This document shows positions 1 to 8,789 of a stretch of DNA of 36,257 nt, piece after piece. Numbering within the stretch: the stretch's first letter is position 1; every line of letters starts with the position of its first letter. This DNA is from Nitrospirales bacterium (GTDB lineage Bacteria > Nitrospirota > Nitrospiria > Nitrospirales > UBA8639). The position numbers and the translations under genes were made by a program. A model generated the notes under the pieces. That model did not search any database and had not been told where the DNA came from. It saw only the letters and a program-made list of their open reading frames with translations. The stretch lies in NCBI GenBank assembly GCA_021603905.1, contig BQIU01000039.1, positions 1 through 36,257 on the forward strand, given 5' to 3'.

Positions 1-1166
1 CTTCGAACTTGAAGAAACAATTCAATGTCCTTCGCATCGATTAGCGGACGCGGAACCATAATAAGCAAGCGTTCAATCAAATTCCGCAATTCACGAATAT
101 TGCCCGGCCAATCGTGCTGACGCAGCATTTCCATGGCCTCTTTCGTCAATTCTTTGAATTTCAAACCTTGTTCTTCCGCATGCAGCTTGAGAAAGTGTTG
201 CGCTAACTCCGGAATATCGTCCCGACGCTCCCGAAGAGTCGGGACCATAATCGGCAAGACATTTAAACGATAATACAAATCCTCGCGAAATAAACCTTTT
301 TCAATTTCTTCCGCTAAGTCTTTGTTTGACGCGGCAATCACACGAACCTGGACGTTTAACAGTTTACTCCCGCCGACTCGCGTAAATTGCTGCTCTTGCA
401 ACACACGCAGAACTTTCGCTTGTGTGGCTAAACTCATATCGCCAATTTCATCAAGAAAGAGGGTCCCCCCATCGGCAAGCTCAAACTTTCCACGCTTCAT
501 CGACGTCGCCCCGCTAAACGACCCTCGTTCATGGCCAAACAATTCACTTTCAATTAGCGTCTCAGGAATCGCGGCACAGTTCACTTCGACAAAGGGACGG
601 CTGTGGCGAGGACTGTGAAGATGAATGGCGCGGGCGACCAACTCCTTGCCTGTGCCATTCGCCCCGGAAATCAGCACACGACTATTCGTCGGAGCCGCCA
701 TGGCAATGAGTTCACGAAGCCGGTGCATAGCCGGGGAGGTCCCGACTAGTTCAAATCGTCGCTCCACTTGAATCCGAAGATTCAAGTTCTCTTCCTCAAG
801 TTTCCGCTGATGGAGCGCATTTCTGACCAGAATCGTGACTTTTTCTAGATCTAAGGGCTTTTCTAGGTAATCGTAGGCTCCTAACTTTGTGGCCTTGATG
901 GCCGTTTCAATCGAACCATGCCCTGACATCATAATGACGAGGAGTGCTGGAAATTGCTGTCTCAACCGTTTCAAGGTCTCCAACCCGTCAATCTCCGGCA
1001 TCCAAATATCAAGAATAATCAAATCCGGTGGTTCACTCCGAACCATTTTCAGCACTTCCGTACCGCTTTTGGCCACGGAAATTTGATACCCTTCATCTTC
1101 TAATATACTGCTCAGCGTATTCAGGATCGCTGGCTCGTCATCAACAATGCAAATACTCTCGGCCAC
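1..1166 (-). CDS. ntrX: NtrX-like sigma-54-dependent response regulator (3' part beyond window)
   Basis: This is the response regulator of a two-component pair that activates sigma-54 promoters. It runs off the left edge; 388 residues are visible. A receiver domain spans about residues 4-120, with acidic residues DDE at 9-11, phospho-acceptor Asp53 in ILDIWMP and Lys in EKPLDL. An AAA+ domain follows from about 140, with Walker A GANGTGKE, Walker B LFLDEIGD and a sigma-54 contact loop reading GSFSGA instead of GAFTGA. The C-terminal Fis-type DNA-binding helix-turn-helix lies outside the window. The start is GTG at 1166, eight bases after GAGGAG. The sensor ntrY lies just upstream on the same strand, so the two are probably co-transcribed. 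NtrX is preferred over NtrC because the kinase next door is NtrY-like. Confidence 0.92.
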   Translation of the reverse strand, partial: MAESICIVDDEPAILNTLSSILEDEGYQISVAKSGTEVLKMVRSEPPDLIILDIWMPEIDGLETLKRLRQQFPALLVIMMSGHGSIETAIKATKLGAYDYLEKPLDLEKVTILVRNALHQRKLEEENLNLRIQVERRFELVGTSPAMHRLRELIAMAAPTNSRVLISGANGTGKELVARAIHLHSPRHSRPFVEVNCAAIPETLIESELFGHERGSFSGATSMKRGKFELADGGTLFLDEIGDMSLATQAKVLRVLQEQQFTRVGGSKLLNVQVRVIAASNKDLAEEIEKGLFREDLYYRLNVLPIMVPTLRERRDDIPELAQHFLKLHAEEQGLKFKELTKEAMEMLRQHDWPGNIRELRNLIERLLIMVPRPLIDAKDIELFLQVR

Positions 1167-1170
1167 AACG

Positions 1171-1257
1171 TTATCTCCTCAGAAAATTACCTACAGCTTC
1201 CGTAACGTTGCAAAGATCATTGAGAATCATCATACGCAAACGCTCACGAAATGTCAT
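1171..1257 (-). CDS. possible 28-codon small ORF between ntrY and ntrX
   Basis: A short ATG-started frame begins four bases after the ntrY stop. It ends in a TAA that follows directly on the ntrX ribosome binding site. It encodes 28 residues, starting MTFRERLRMM and ending VGNFLRR. There is no clear Shine-Dalgarno sequence, and nothing in the peptide is recognisable. Its position could couple ntrX translation to ribosomes leaving ntrY, or it may be chance. Confidence that it is a gene is low. Confidence 0.2.
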   Translation of the reverse strand: MTFRERLRMMILNDLCNVTEAVGNFLRR

Positions 1258-1260
1258 AGC

Positions 1261-3573
1261 TTAGATTGGCAGATCAAACGTAAACACGGCACCTTTGGGT
1301 TGATTATTCTCTGCACGAATCGAACCATTATGGTCGGTGATAATACGATGAACAATGGCGAGTCCTAACCCAGTTCCCGTCCGTTTTCTGGAAAAATACG
1401 GGACAAATAACTTCTCTTGGTCTTCGGGTTGAATCCCTGCCCCTTCATCAGCTATGCGCACGATAACACGATGACGTCTTCGATCGCACTCCGTCGAGAC
1501 CCAAATTCGTCCCCGGCTATTCATGGCTTGAACCGCATTGTCAAAGAGATTCACAAACACCCGACGGATTTGTTCCACATCACAACTAATCTCCGGAAGC
1601 GAATCATCTAGATTCACCATCAATTCCACATCACGATGGGCTCCGGCATAGAGAGACACGACCTTTTCGATGATGTCGCCTAATGATTCACGAGTCATAT
1701 GTGGAGCTGGCATTCTGGCAAATTTAGAAAATTCATCTACCATCCGCTTCAAACTACTGACTTCTCCAACAATCACATTCGTCGACTGATCGAAAATCTT
1801 TTCAAAATCTGGCGACTTTTCAAAAAACTTTTTCCGTAGACGTTGCGCGGACAATTGAATGGGTGTGAGAGGATTCTTAATCTCATGTGCGATACGCTGA
1901 GCCACTTCCTGCCACGCCGCGGTTTTTTGCGCCTTAATCAATTCCGTTCGATCCTCAAAGACGAACACAAAACCCAAGTCATGACCGGCTTCATTCCGCA
2001 TACGCGATACATTCAGACCAATGGTCAATAACATCCCATGCGCTTCCATTTGACCAGCCGACGAATAGCCCTCACGTCCATCAACAAGCATCTGATCATA
2101 GGCCGATTGAAATAATGTCAACTGAAACTCTTTAAAGGCCTCCGTGACCGGCCTTCCACGAAATTGTTCTCCACTGATGCCTAAAATTCGTTCAGCTGAT
2201 GGATTAAATGTCGTAATCTTGGCATCAGCTGAGATGGACAAGACACCGGAAGCAATGGTTTCAACGACGGTTTCCGTGTATGCACGACGCTGATCTATTT
2301 CGGCATTCGACTGGAGCAAAGAATAATTTGCTTCTTCTAGTCTCGATTTACTTTGTCGTAAATCTGAAGTCATCCGATTAAACGATTCGACCAACGTTCC
2401 GATTTCATCGGTGGCCTTCACTTCAATTTTTACATCAAGATCACCCTTAGCGACTGCCTCGGTCCCCTCAGCAAGCCGTTGAATAGGAACGGTTATACCG
2501 CGAGCCACGTAAAACCCAAACCAGGTCGCGCCAAACAGAATCAGCACCGTCACCACCGCGACAAATAAGTAGGCGCCAACTTTAATCGGCGCTTTCATTT
2601 CTTTCATTTGCCGGTAATCATTAAATTGCTTGGCAATGACATCCATCTTGACCAGCAACGATTCGGGCACATAGGCCGAGACCACAACCACACCACTGAC
2701 CTTGTCCGGAGTGGCACTCGACAAAATCGGAGTGGCTGCACGGACCAATCGACCAACGGGAGCTTCTTGTACCGAGTTGAGTTCCTCACGCGTATCGAGC
2801 ACTTGCAACACCAATTGCCCGACAGGAAGACTTAACACGGCATCTGTCAGATCTGGATGAACCACCCGCGCTAACGTTTCCATTCTGGGGGAAAAAACCT
2901 CGACGCCGGCAAGATTATATTCCATTCGCTTTCGACCCATCGCTGAAATCAGCAATTCTCGATGTTCAGGACTTAAAATATCTTCTCGAAAAATCTCTTG
3001 GCTAATCGCCCGAGCACTGTTCACGGCAAGGTCCACTCGATCTTCATGGTAGAATTGCGCCAATTCTTCAGAATCGTTTAAGACTTGCATAATTTGGTCA
3101 TTAAACCACACTTCAATCACTTCGCTAATCACGCCACTCGCCACCGTCGCTAACATGACCGTCGGAATCAACGCAAATCCAATAAATGCCGCAATCAGTT
3201 TCGCACGAAACCCCGATCCAATAAGACGATGCCGTTTCTCAAAATACGCCCGAATGAGATTGCGCGACAACAACAGAGACAACACCACCAATCCCACACT
3301 ATCCAGATACACTAAAAACATCACAACTGCGTAACTGGGACTGGGAAGAATAGAGTCCGGTTTGGTGGTATTGGTAATTCCGTATCTGGCATAAATAGCC
3401 GTGAGGACTAGACACGGAATGAGCAGCAACAACACAATGGCCACAGGCCTAAAATGCCTTGCCTTCTGTTGGCTGTCTGACTCTCTTTCTGAATATTGAG
3501 GATCGGGCGTTGACGGAGAAAGGTCCCGACGGGGAAATTTGGGCGGACGCGGGTTATTGGAAAACAGATTCAT
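1261..3573 (-). CDS. ntrY: NtrY-like membrane sensor histidine kinase
   Basis: This is the sensor kinase partner of NtrX, about 770 residues in the inner membrane. Hydrophobic segments lie near residues 45-65, 82-103 and 126-150, followed by an extracytoplasmic sensor region and another membrane segment near 335-360. Then come a HAMP domain, a PAS domain (about 440-540), a HisKA phospho-acceptor box with AHEIKNPLTPIQLSAQRL, and an HATPase domain with N-box NLFDNAVQAMN and G-boxes DEGAGI and GTGLGLAIVH. The NPLTP H-box and the membrane layout are typical of NtrY. The frame is open to a TTG at 3585, but ATG at 3573 has a weak TGAG upstream and is preferred. In other bacteria NtrY/NtrX links nitrogen or redox state to transcription; the signal sensed here is unknown. 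Confidence 0.92.
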   Translation of the reverse strand: MNLFSNNPRPPKFPRRDLSPSTPDPQYSERESDSQQKARHFRPVAIVLLLLIPCLVLTAIYARYGITNTTKPDSILPSPSYAVVMFLVYLDSVGLVVLSLLLSRNLIRAYFEKRHRLIGSGFRAKLIAAFIGFALIPTVMLATVASGVISEVIEVWFNDQIMQVLNDSEELAQFYHEDRVDLAVNSARAISQEIFREDILSPEHRELLISAMGRKRMEYNLAGVEVFSPRMETLARVVHPDLTDAVLSLPVGQLVLQVLDTREELNSVQEAPVGRLVRAATPILSSATPDKVSGVVVVSAYVPESLLVKMDVIAKQFNDYRQMKEMKAPIKVGAYLFVAVVTVLILFGATWFGFYVARGITVPIQRLAEGTEAVAKGDLDVKIEVKATDEIGTLVESFNRMTSDLRQSKSRLEEANYSLLQSNAEIDQRRAYTETVVETIASGVLSISADAKITTFNPSAERILGISGEQFRGRPVTEAFKEFQLTLFQSAYDQMLVDGREGYSSAGQMEAHGMLLTIGLNVSRMRNEAGHDLGFVFVFEDRTELIKAQKTAAWQEVAQRIAHEIKNPLTPIQLSAQRLRKKFFEKSPDFEKIFDQSTNVIVGEVSSLKRMVDEFSKFARMPAPHMTRESLGDIIEKVVSLYAGAHRDVELMVNLDDSLPEISCDVEQIRRVFVNLFDNAVQAMNSRGRIWVSTECDRRRHRVIVRIADEGAGIQPEDQEKLFVPYFSRKRTGTGLGLAIVHRIITDHNGSIRAENNQPKGAVFTFDLPI

Positions 3574-3926
3574 CGACGATCTCAATCAGCTATACAGTCA
3601 TCGGTCAAGGCTCAATACTCACAATCATGTTTGTTCATGCAACAGAATTTTGTCGCCAGCCCTATCACTCCCCAAAAAGGGAACACAGTCGCAGCCTAAT
3701 ACGCCATCAACACGAGAGATTCCATGGCCACCGAAACGAGACATGAATCAAGAACCGCCGTCCTATCGACTGAATATGCGGATCACCGATAACCGAGAAC
3801 GTCAGATTTTTCGAGTATTTGAAGCAAATGGTGGTGCTCTCTCATGAATATATCATGAAAAGGACCGGAAGCTTTTGCAAGAACATCAGTGACTCGTAGC
3901 CGATGACTCTTCCCGTGGATATCTTC
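3574..3926. other. intergenic region between ntrY and the DUF1844 gene
   Basis: About 350 bases without a convincing gene. The ntrY promoter should lie here, but I could not pick out a clear -35/-10 pair. On the plus strand a 34-codon frame at 3743-3847 (starting MNQEPPSYRL) has only a weak ribosome binding site. It cannot be separated from chance. Confidence 0.4.
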
Positions 3927-4346
3927 CTAAGAAGATGGAGAGCCCGGGTTCGCAGATGTCAGGGCAACATATTTCATTCGAAGCGTGTAGAGCATATCTC
4001 CAAGCACCGAGGATTCGTCTGGTGAGAGATTCCCTTTCGTTTTTTCATCCAGCATGGAGAGAATATCCACAACTTCTTTGGCCTGCGGGAGATTCACTGG
4101 CACCGAGGGTTGTTGAGTGTCAAGAGACTCTCCCATCAACATCAAGGCTGACGTTCCGAGAGAAAAAACAAATGAGGAAAACGTAATAGGCGGTCCTGAT
4201 TCTTGAGGCTCAGAAGACTTGGCTGAGCTGGTTGGAGAAGGGGTAGGTTCCGAGATTGGCTCTGCAGTCGAAGCTGGAGATGGGTCTGGCTCTGTACTAC
4301 GCCCACGTTTATCTCGAATAATAAAGCCTTGTTCTTCCTCGCTCAT
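3927..4346 (-). CDS. DUF1844 domain protein
   Basis: A 139-residue protein with an acidic, Pro/Ser/Thr-rich disordered N-terminal half (about 1-70), followed by a DUF1844 domain. The domain is recognised from FSSFVFSLGTSALMLMGE, then NLPQAKEVVDILSMLDEKT, KGNLSPDE and LYTLRMKYV. The family is small, widespread and of unknown function; it often sits near basic metabolic genes. The start is ATG with AGGAGG about nine bases upstream. It diverges from mazG, with overlapping palindromes and probable promoters in the gap. The family call is firm, but no role can be assigned. Confidence 0.88.
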   Translation of the reverse strand: MSEEEQGFIIRDKRGRSTEPDPSPASTAEPISEPTPSPTSSAKSSEPQESGPPITFSSFVFSLGTSALMLMGESLDTQQPSVPVNLPQAKEVVDILSMLDEKTKGNLSPDESSVLGDMLYTLRMKYVALTSANPGSPSS

Positions 4347-4374
4347 CAGGGCATCCTCCTTTTATAATCTATCA

Positions 4375-4412
4375 AAACCGTAACATTATTATACGGTTTC
4401 TCGCAAGAAACC
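4375..4412. promoter_or_regulatory. overlapping palindromes in the DUF1844/mazG divergent region
   Basis: Two inverted repeats share one arm. AAACCGTA (4375-4382) pairs with TACGGTTT (4392-4399) across nine bases, and GGTTTC (4395-4400) pairs with GAAACC (4407-4412) across six. On the minus strand the first loop contains TATAAT (4393 down to 4388), a plausible -10 for the DUF1844 gene with a leader of about 35 bases. The arrangement looks like an operator over a promoter. No regulator is identified. Confidence 0.45.
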
Positions 4413-4418
4413 ACGAGA

Positions 4419-4446
4419 TTGCACCAGGCAGAGAAAGCGGTATAAT
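4419..4446 (+). promoter_or_regulatory. sigma-70-type promoter for mazG
   Basis: TTGCAC at 4419-4424 and a perfect TATAAT at 4441-4446 are separated by 16 bases. Transcription would start near 4453. That gives a leader of about 55 bases to the upstream ORF at 4509 and about 120 bases to mazG. It is among the best-matching promoters I saw in the window. Confidence 0.65.
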
Positions 4447-4508
4447 AGCCGCCTATCAGAAGCCATCCTTCATATCCCACTTCTTTCGTCCACAATGGAG
4501 AATTTTTG

Positions 4509-4577
4509 ATGAACGACGTACCGAGCACATCGATAACTTTGGATGAGCGTGCGTGTGCTCAACACCTCACGTCATGA
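4509..4577 (+). CDS. 22-codon upstream ORF overlapping the mazG start
   Basis: An ATG at 4509, preceded by GGAG at a normal spacing of eight bases, opens a 22-codon frame (MNDVPSTSITL then DERACAQHLTS). It terminates at a TGA overlapping the preferred mazG ATG as ATGA. It lies downstream of the predicted mazG promoter. The layout is that of a translated leader that delivers ribosomes to mazG, which itself lacks an obvious ribosome binding site. The peptide resembles nothing I know. The alternative is that mazG starts at GTG 4553 and this frame is incidental. Confidence 0.4.
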   Translation: MNDVPSTSITLDERACAQHLTS

Positions 4578-5437
4578 GTGCAAAAATCTCAGAACTTGTC
4601 GCACTCCTGGCTCAATTGCGATCTCCAGAGGGCTGCCCATGGGATCGTCAACAAACACACGAAACGCTGAAACCCTACCTCCTGGAAGAATCCTACGAAG
4701 CGCTGGAAGCCATTGACAATCAGGATACATCAGCTTTGAAAGAAGAACTGGGCGATGTGTTATTGCAAGTGATCTTCCATGCACAAATTGCCGAGGAACA
4801 CTCAGAATTCACACTTGATGATATCGCCTCGCATCTCAGCAAAAAACTGATCCGTCGACATCCTCATGTATTTGCTCCGGAGCAGCACACGGAAGTAAAA
4901 TCCGCCAATGATGTGGCTCAAAAATGGGAAACGATCAAGAAGCAGGAACGCCAACACGACACCACTTCGCCATCTGCATTAGATGGAATTCCCAAGATCG
5001 CCCCGGCTCTTCAACGAGCGTATCAAGTACAAAAGCGTGCGTCAAAAGCCGGTTTTGATTGGACTAGCTCTGAACCGGTATTGGAAAAATTACGTGAAGA
5101 AGGCCAGGAACTGTACACCGCCATGGCTGATTTGCAAAAGCAGCAATCCGCATCACCTTCGCGCGAGACGTTGGCGTCTTATGAATCAAGAGTCGAAGCC
5201 GAGTTCGGGGATGTGTTATTTTCTTTTGTCAATATGGCTCGTTTTCTGAAAATCAATCCAGAAGAATCTCTGAGAAAAGCTACCAACCGTTTTGCTTCAC
5301 GATTCCAATACGTGGAAGCGAAAGCCTTGGAAACGGACCGCACTATCGGGCAATGCACTGAAGCGGAACTTGATCAATGGTGGGAAGACGTCAAAGCAAG
5401 CGAAAGTCAGGAACCCGATAGACACACCTCATCATGA
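4574..5437 (+). CDS. mazG: MazG nucleoside triphosphate pyrophosphohydrolase
   Basis: MazG hydrolyses nucleoside triphosphates to monophosphate and pyrophosphate, for housecleaning of non-canonical nucleotides and control of nucleotide pools. The product has 287 residues from ATG 4574 and contains both tandem MazG domains. The N-terminal one has LRSPEGCPWDRQQTHETLKP followed by LLEESYEALEAID and EELGDVLLQVIFHA. The second has EEGQEL and EAEFGDVLFSFVNMARF. These hold the metal-binding EExxE and ExxD motifs. Length fits the full two-domain enzyme. The ATG matches the usual family N-terminus; GTG 4553 would add seven residues. The start overlaps the stop of a 22-codon upstream ORF, suggesting coupled translation. 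Confidence 0.93.
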   Translation: MSAKISELVALLAQLRSPEGCPWDRQQTHETLKPYLLEESYEALEAIDNQDTSALKEELGDVLLQVIFHAQIAEEHSEFTLDDIASHLSKKLIRRHPHVFAPEQHTEVKSANDVAQKWETIKKQERQHDTTSPSALDGIPKIAPALQRAYQVQKRASKAGFDWTSSEPVLEKLREEGQELYTAMADLQKQQSASPSRETLASYESRVEAEFGDVLFSFVNMARFLKINPEESLRKATNRFASRFQYVEAKALETDRTIGQCTEAELDQWWEDVKASESQEPDRHTSS

Positions 5438-5464
5438 CACTATAAAGAGCTTGGAAATTTAAAC

Positions 5465-6097
5465 ATGGAAGAACACGACAGCAAGTCAACCGAGGGGAAA
5501 CGAGTTGGGCTCCATCCGGCCATTGTCTTATTCGGCGTCATTGTTGGACTGTGGCTCTTTATTACGTTAATTATCCCGAAATCCAAAAACACCAAACATC
5601 AAGACGGGATGCCTCCCGAATCAGCAGAGACCAGTCCTGCAACTTCGTTTTCAAGTGACGTCGTTCCTGTCTTCAACACAACGTCCACCATCACTGAAAT
5701 GAACATCATCAATGTCACCGTGCCTCCGGCCACCACCGACAGTCAAGTTGTCGCACTCCTCCTTCACCTGAAAACAGCCCGTCTCGACGGCACACTCTCC
5801 ACCTTACTCCCTCCAACAACTCCAGGAGACGATCTGGGAGAATTTTCGATTGCTGAGATCTATATATTTTCTGAACCAGAATATGCCGTACCCGAGGCCA
5901 CTGAAGTCCTGAGTCGCGGAGCCCACGCACCCGGCACTCTCTACCCCAGTTCAATCCCATTCGAAGTGGCCATGGAACATGTACGCGGTCATTACGCCAT
6001 TAACCTTCACAACCGTACCACTCCGGAAACAGGATCGCTTGGGTTTGGCGAAGACGAAACCGGGGTGTATTCAAAACACTATCAAAAGGTTTTTTGA
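5465..6097 (+). CDS. membrane-anchored hypothetical protein
   Basis: A 210-residue protein I do not recognise. The N-terminus is charged, followed by one hydrophobic segment at about residues 17-38 (AIVLFGVIVGLWLFITLIIP), a Ser/Thr/Pro-rich linker to about 75, and a soluble domain. The layout suggests a single-pass inner-membrane protein with its domain outside the cytoplasm. The domain contains a short LLLHLKTARLDG stretch and a later EVAMEHVRGHYAINLHN segment. It starts 27 bases after mazG on the same strand and is probably co-transcribed. No catalytic motif is visible. Confidence 0.7.
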   Translation: MEEHDSKSTEGKRVGLHPAIVLFGVIVGLWLFITLIIPKSKNTKHQDGMPPESAETSPATSFSSDVVPVFNTTSTITEMNIINVTVPPATTDSQVVALLLHLKTARLDGTLSTLLPPTTPGDDLGEFSIAEIYIFSEPEYAVPEATEVLSRGAHAPGTLYPSSIPFEVAMEHVRGHYAINLHNRTTPETGSLGFGEDETGVYSKHYQKVF

Positions 6098-6118
6098 AGA
6101 ATCTGTCAGGCTCATGCG

Positions 6119-6211
6119 GCAAGACAAAATGAAAATTGAAAAATTATAGGAGGGAGAACCTTTCATCGATTTCCAGACCCAACATTTTGCAATTTTCAGT
6201 TTTCACTTTGC
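6119..6211. repeat. long AT-rich inverted repeat between convergent genes
   Basis: The left arm (6119-6138, ending GAAAATTG) and right arm (6190-6211, starting CAATTTTC) are imperfect reverse complements over about 20 bases with small indels. A loop of about 50 bases separates them. The repeat lies between two converging genes, so it could act as a bidirectional terminator. The loop is too long for a classic intrinsic terminator. A GGAGGGAG run in the loop resembles a ribosome binding site but has no gene behind it. Confidence 0.35.
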
Positions 6212-6226
6212 ATGAAGAGCGTATCT

Positions 6227-6655
6227 CTAAATCCCAACTTGTTCTTGAATCTCTTTTCGAATTCGATCTTTTTCTGTCTGCATCCAACCTTCAAGTAATG
6301 GGGACAAATGCTGAAGGTCATCGTCAAATAGCCCGATCATCACATCACGGCGTTCGGTAAACAACCCATCCTGATTTCCCAATTCGAGCTTTTGATCCGC
6401 AATATGGCGGCAAAGCATTTGATTGGCCCGCAACTGTTGTCCACTCGTCCCTCCCGTCACGCCTAATACATTTTCCTTAAAGTACTCGAGTTCCGGCTTG
6501 ATGAACACCTTTACACGAACGCCTTGCGGCGTCCCCCAATGAGGGCGTTGAACAGAGTAGTCATACGAAAAAGCCGGTTCGCGCGGCTCGCGATAGGGGC
6601 CCATCACATTCAGAACCGTATATTCATCAGTTGTTTGTTCATCACTCATCGTCAT
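6227..6655 (-). CDS. conserved-looking hypothetical protein, coupled to the rhodanese gene
   Basis: A 142-residue soluble protein that I do not recognise. It has no signal peptide or membrane segment. Notable stretches are VLNVMGPYREPREPAFSYDY near the start, VRVKVFIKPELEYFKENVLG in the middle, and a charged C-terminal helix ending KDRIRKEIQEQVGI. Its ATG overlaps the stop of the upstream rhodanese gene, so translation is almost certainly coupled and the two products may act together. A second in-frame ATG lies two codons later. Confidence 0.7.
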   Translation of the reverse strand: MTMSDEQTTDEYTVLNVMGPYREPREPAFSYDYSVQRPHWGTPQGVRVKVFIKPELEYFKENVLGVTGGTSGQQLRANQMLCRHIADQKLELGNQDGLFTERRDVMIGLFDDDLQHLSPLLEGWMQTEKDRIRKEIQEQVGI

Positions 6656-7281
6656 ATTCCATTGAATTCAGACACGCTGGCCTTTGACTGAATTTGTATT
6701 AAGTTAACTGGCGGCTCGCCTTCGAGCACTCCTGTCCAACGCTGGAGTCCATCAGACAGATGATACAGATTGAGATAACCCTGCCGGCTTAAGTAATCAC
6801 AGGCTAATCGACTGCGTTCACCATTGTCGCAGTACACCACTACAGCATAATCGGTCTTGGAAATTTCTGCCCCACAACGCTGCTCTAATTCTTCAAGAGG
6901 AATCAGCATCGCACCGGCTAAATGTCCACGTTCGTATTCTTGAGCCGTACGAACATCAAGGCGGATCATTTCCCGTTGCCCATCCGCACCATTGCCCATC
7001 TGTCGATGCCCTTCCTCTTCAGCTGAAACTTTTCGATAGAGACGGCCTTCTCGAATAAGTTCACTGGGTACAATTTCTCCCGTGGCAACAGCCGCAAGTT
7101 GAAGGCGAAGTGGTTCAACTAGGCTCCGACCTTCCTGTAATTGTGCCTTGAGTTTGAGTTCAATTGCGGACTGAGCACGTTTAAGCTGCTCTACCTGTTT
7201 ACCCAACTTTCGAGCATACATCCACACCCCAGCAGCAAAGAGACACCCAACAACGGCAATTCCTGAGATAATTGCATCCAT
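6652..7281 (-). CDS. membrane-anchored rhodanese-like sulfurtransferase
   Basis: A 209-residue protein. An N-terminal membrane segment (about residues 4-22) is followed by a basic, coiled-coil-like linker (about 23-65) and a C-terminal rhodanese domain (about 85-190). The domain shows IRLDVRTAQEYERGHLAGA, then the active-site loop VVYCDNGERSR with catalytic Cys151. The Cys-centred loop with a following Arg suits transfer of sulfane sulfur or thiol relay. The cysteine is intact, so it is not one of the inactive regulatory rhodaneses. It precedes and overlaps the unknown 6227-6655 gene. The exact substrate cannot be told from sequence. Confidence 0.85.
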   Translation of the reverse strand: MDAIISGIAVVGCLFAAGVWMYARKLGKQVEQLKRAQSAIELKLKAQLQEGRSLVEPLRLQLAAVATGEIVPSELIREGRLYRKVSAEEEGHRQMGNGADGQREMIRLDVRTAQEYERGHLAGAMLIPLEELEQRCGAEISKTDYAVVVYCDNGERSRLACDYLSRQGYLNLYHLSDGLQRWTGVLEGEPPVNLIQIQSKASVSEFNGI

Positions 7282-7450
7282 GATCCATTACGCACGAAAT
7301 TTGGAAGAGACGGACTATAGCGAATTTAAAGAAGTTCCAGTCGAGCCGGCCTGACTCATCCAGCGGAGTTCACGACTTCAACCATTGGAAGTTCATTAGA
7401 ATCGGCTATAGGCACACCATCGCGTTATGAACAACGCAAGAGTGGAGAAG

Positions 7451-7528
<78 letters not shown>

Positions 7529-7563
7529 ATCTCTATCAGAAGAGTCCGACCTGCTACTGATCG

Positions 7564-8664
7564 TCAAAGAGGGTCAAAAGGGATTCCATGAGATTCAGCC
7601 ACCGCACGACACGTGACTCGACCTCCACTCACGTTGACCCCACGAGCGAGACCCATTTCGGTCTTCAGAGCCTCCTCCACTCCTTGATTCACCAACCGGA
7701 CTATAAAAGGTAACGTCGCGTTGGTCAAGGCCACCGTCGAGGTTCGAGGAACAATGCCGGGAATATTGGTGACAGCATAGTGGAGCACATGATCAACCAC
7801 ATAGACTGGATCTGAATGCGTGGTCGGATGAGTCGTCTCGGCGCAGCCACCCTGATCCACGGCCACATCGACAAAGACCGCTCCGCGTTTCATATGACGG
7901 ATAAGTTCACGCGAGATCAACTTGGGAGCTTTAGCTCCAGGAATCATCACCGCACCAATGACAAGGTCTGCCTCTTTAACCGCATCATCCAACACCTGAG
8001 GCCGTGAAACCAACGTCGTGACTCGTCCGGCATAGAGGTCATCCAAATGGCGAAGCTGACCGACATCGATACTTAAGACCGTCACGCGAGCGCCCATTCC
8101 CACGGCAACTTTTGTCGCCGAAGCCCCAACGACTCCCGAACCAATTATGACCACATGCCCTGGGGTGACACCGGGAATTCCACCAAGAAGAACACCTCGA
8201 CCGCCTTGGTGACGTTCTAAAAAATGCGCACCAATTTGGATGGACATGCGTCCGGCAATTTCACTCATCGGACGAAGCATTGAGAGTTCTCCGTGAGCCG
8301 TTTCCGTTGTTTCATAGGCAATGGCCGTACATCCTGAGGCCATCAACGCCTCAGTCAAAGATTGAGAGGCTGCCAGATGGAGATAGGTAAAAATGGTATG
8401 ATGACGTTGAATATACTGATATTCTTGAGGCTGGGGTTCTTTAACCTTCAGGATGAGTTCGGCATCACCGTACACATCTCGAGGTGATTCAACAAACTTT
8501 GCTCCGGCCTCACGATACTCGTCATCCCAAAATCCACTCCCCTCGCCTGCCCCTTGTTCCATGAGTACCAGATGGTCAAGCGAGACCAAATGCCGAACGG
8601 CACTTGGCGTCACTGCCACGCGAAATTCATGATCTTTCACTTCTTTGGGAACACCAATGACCAT
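7564..8664 (-). CDS. ald: alanine dehydrogenase
   Basis: NAD-dependent alanine dehydrogenase interconverts alanine and pyruvate plus ammonium. The 366-residue length fits the family. N-terminal [20 protein letters not shown] is a hallmark. Pyruvate-binding Lys (Lys73/Lys75 in LKVKEP), catalytic His96 in FTYLHLAA and Asp270 in VDVAVDQGG are present. The NAD-binding fold has GSGVVG at about 175-180, with Asp200 closing the second beta strand. ATG starts the frame, with GAGG about seven bases upstream. It diverges from the ferredoxin cluster across about 125 bases. All key residues are intact, so an active enzyme is expected. Confidence 0.96.
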   Translation of the reverse strand: MVIGVPKEVKDHEFRVAVTPSAVRHLVSLDHLVLMEQGAGEGSGFWDDEYREAGAKFVESPRDVYGDAELILKVKEPQPQEYQYIQRHHTIFTYLHLAASQSLTEALMASGCTAIAYETTETAHGELSMLRPMSEIAGRMSIQIGAHFLERHQGGRGVLLGGIPGVTPGHVVIIGSGVVGASATKVAVGMGARVTVLSIDVGQLRHLDDLYAGRVTTLVSRPQVLDDAVKEADLVIGAVMIPGAKAPKLISRELIRHMKRGAVFVDVAVDQGGCAETTHPTTHSDPVYVVDHVLHYAVTNIPGIVPRTSTVALTNATLPFIVRLVNQGVEEALKTEMGLARGVNVSGGRVTCRAVAESHGIPFDPL

Positions 8665-8789
8665 TATGAACCCTCCTCGATTTCACGGATCGTAGGCATG
8701 ACAGCGGCTGGACACCTAGAGGAACCCTCAGGTAAGATCGCTGACCATTGTGAGTTTTTTCCTCGATTTTCATTGATATCTTAAAGAAA

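Noticed and set aside
4346..4528. A 60-residue minus-strand ORF upstream of DUF1844
   Set aside because: It spans the divergent promoter region, has no start signal and no recognisable sequence.
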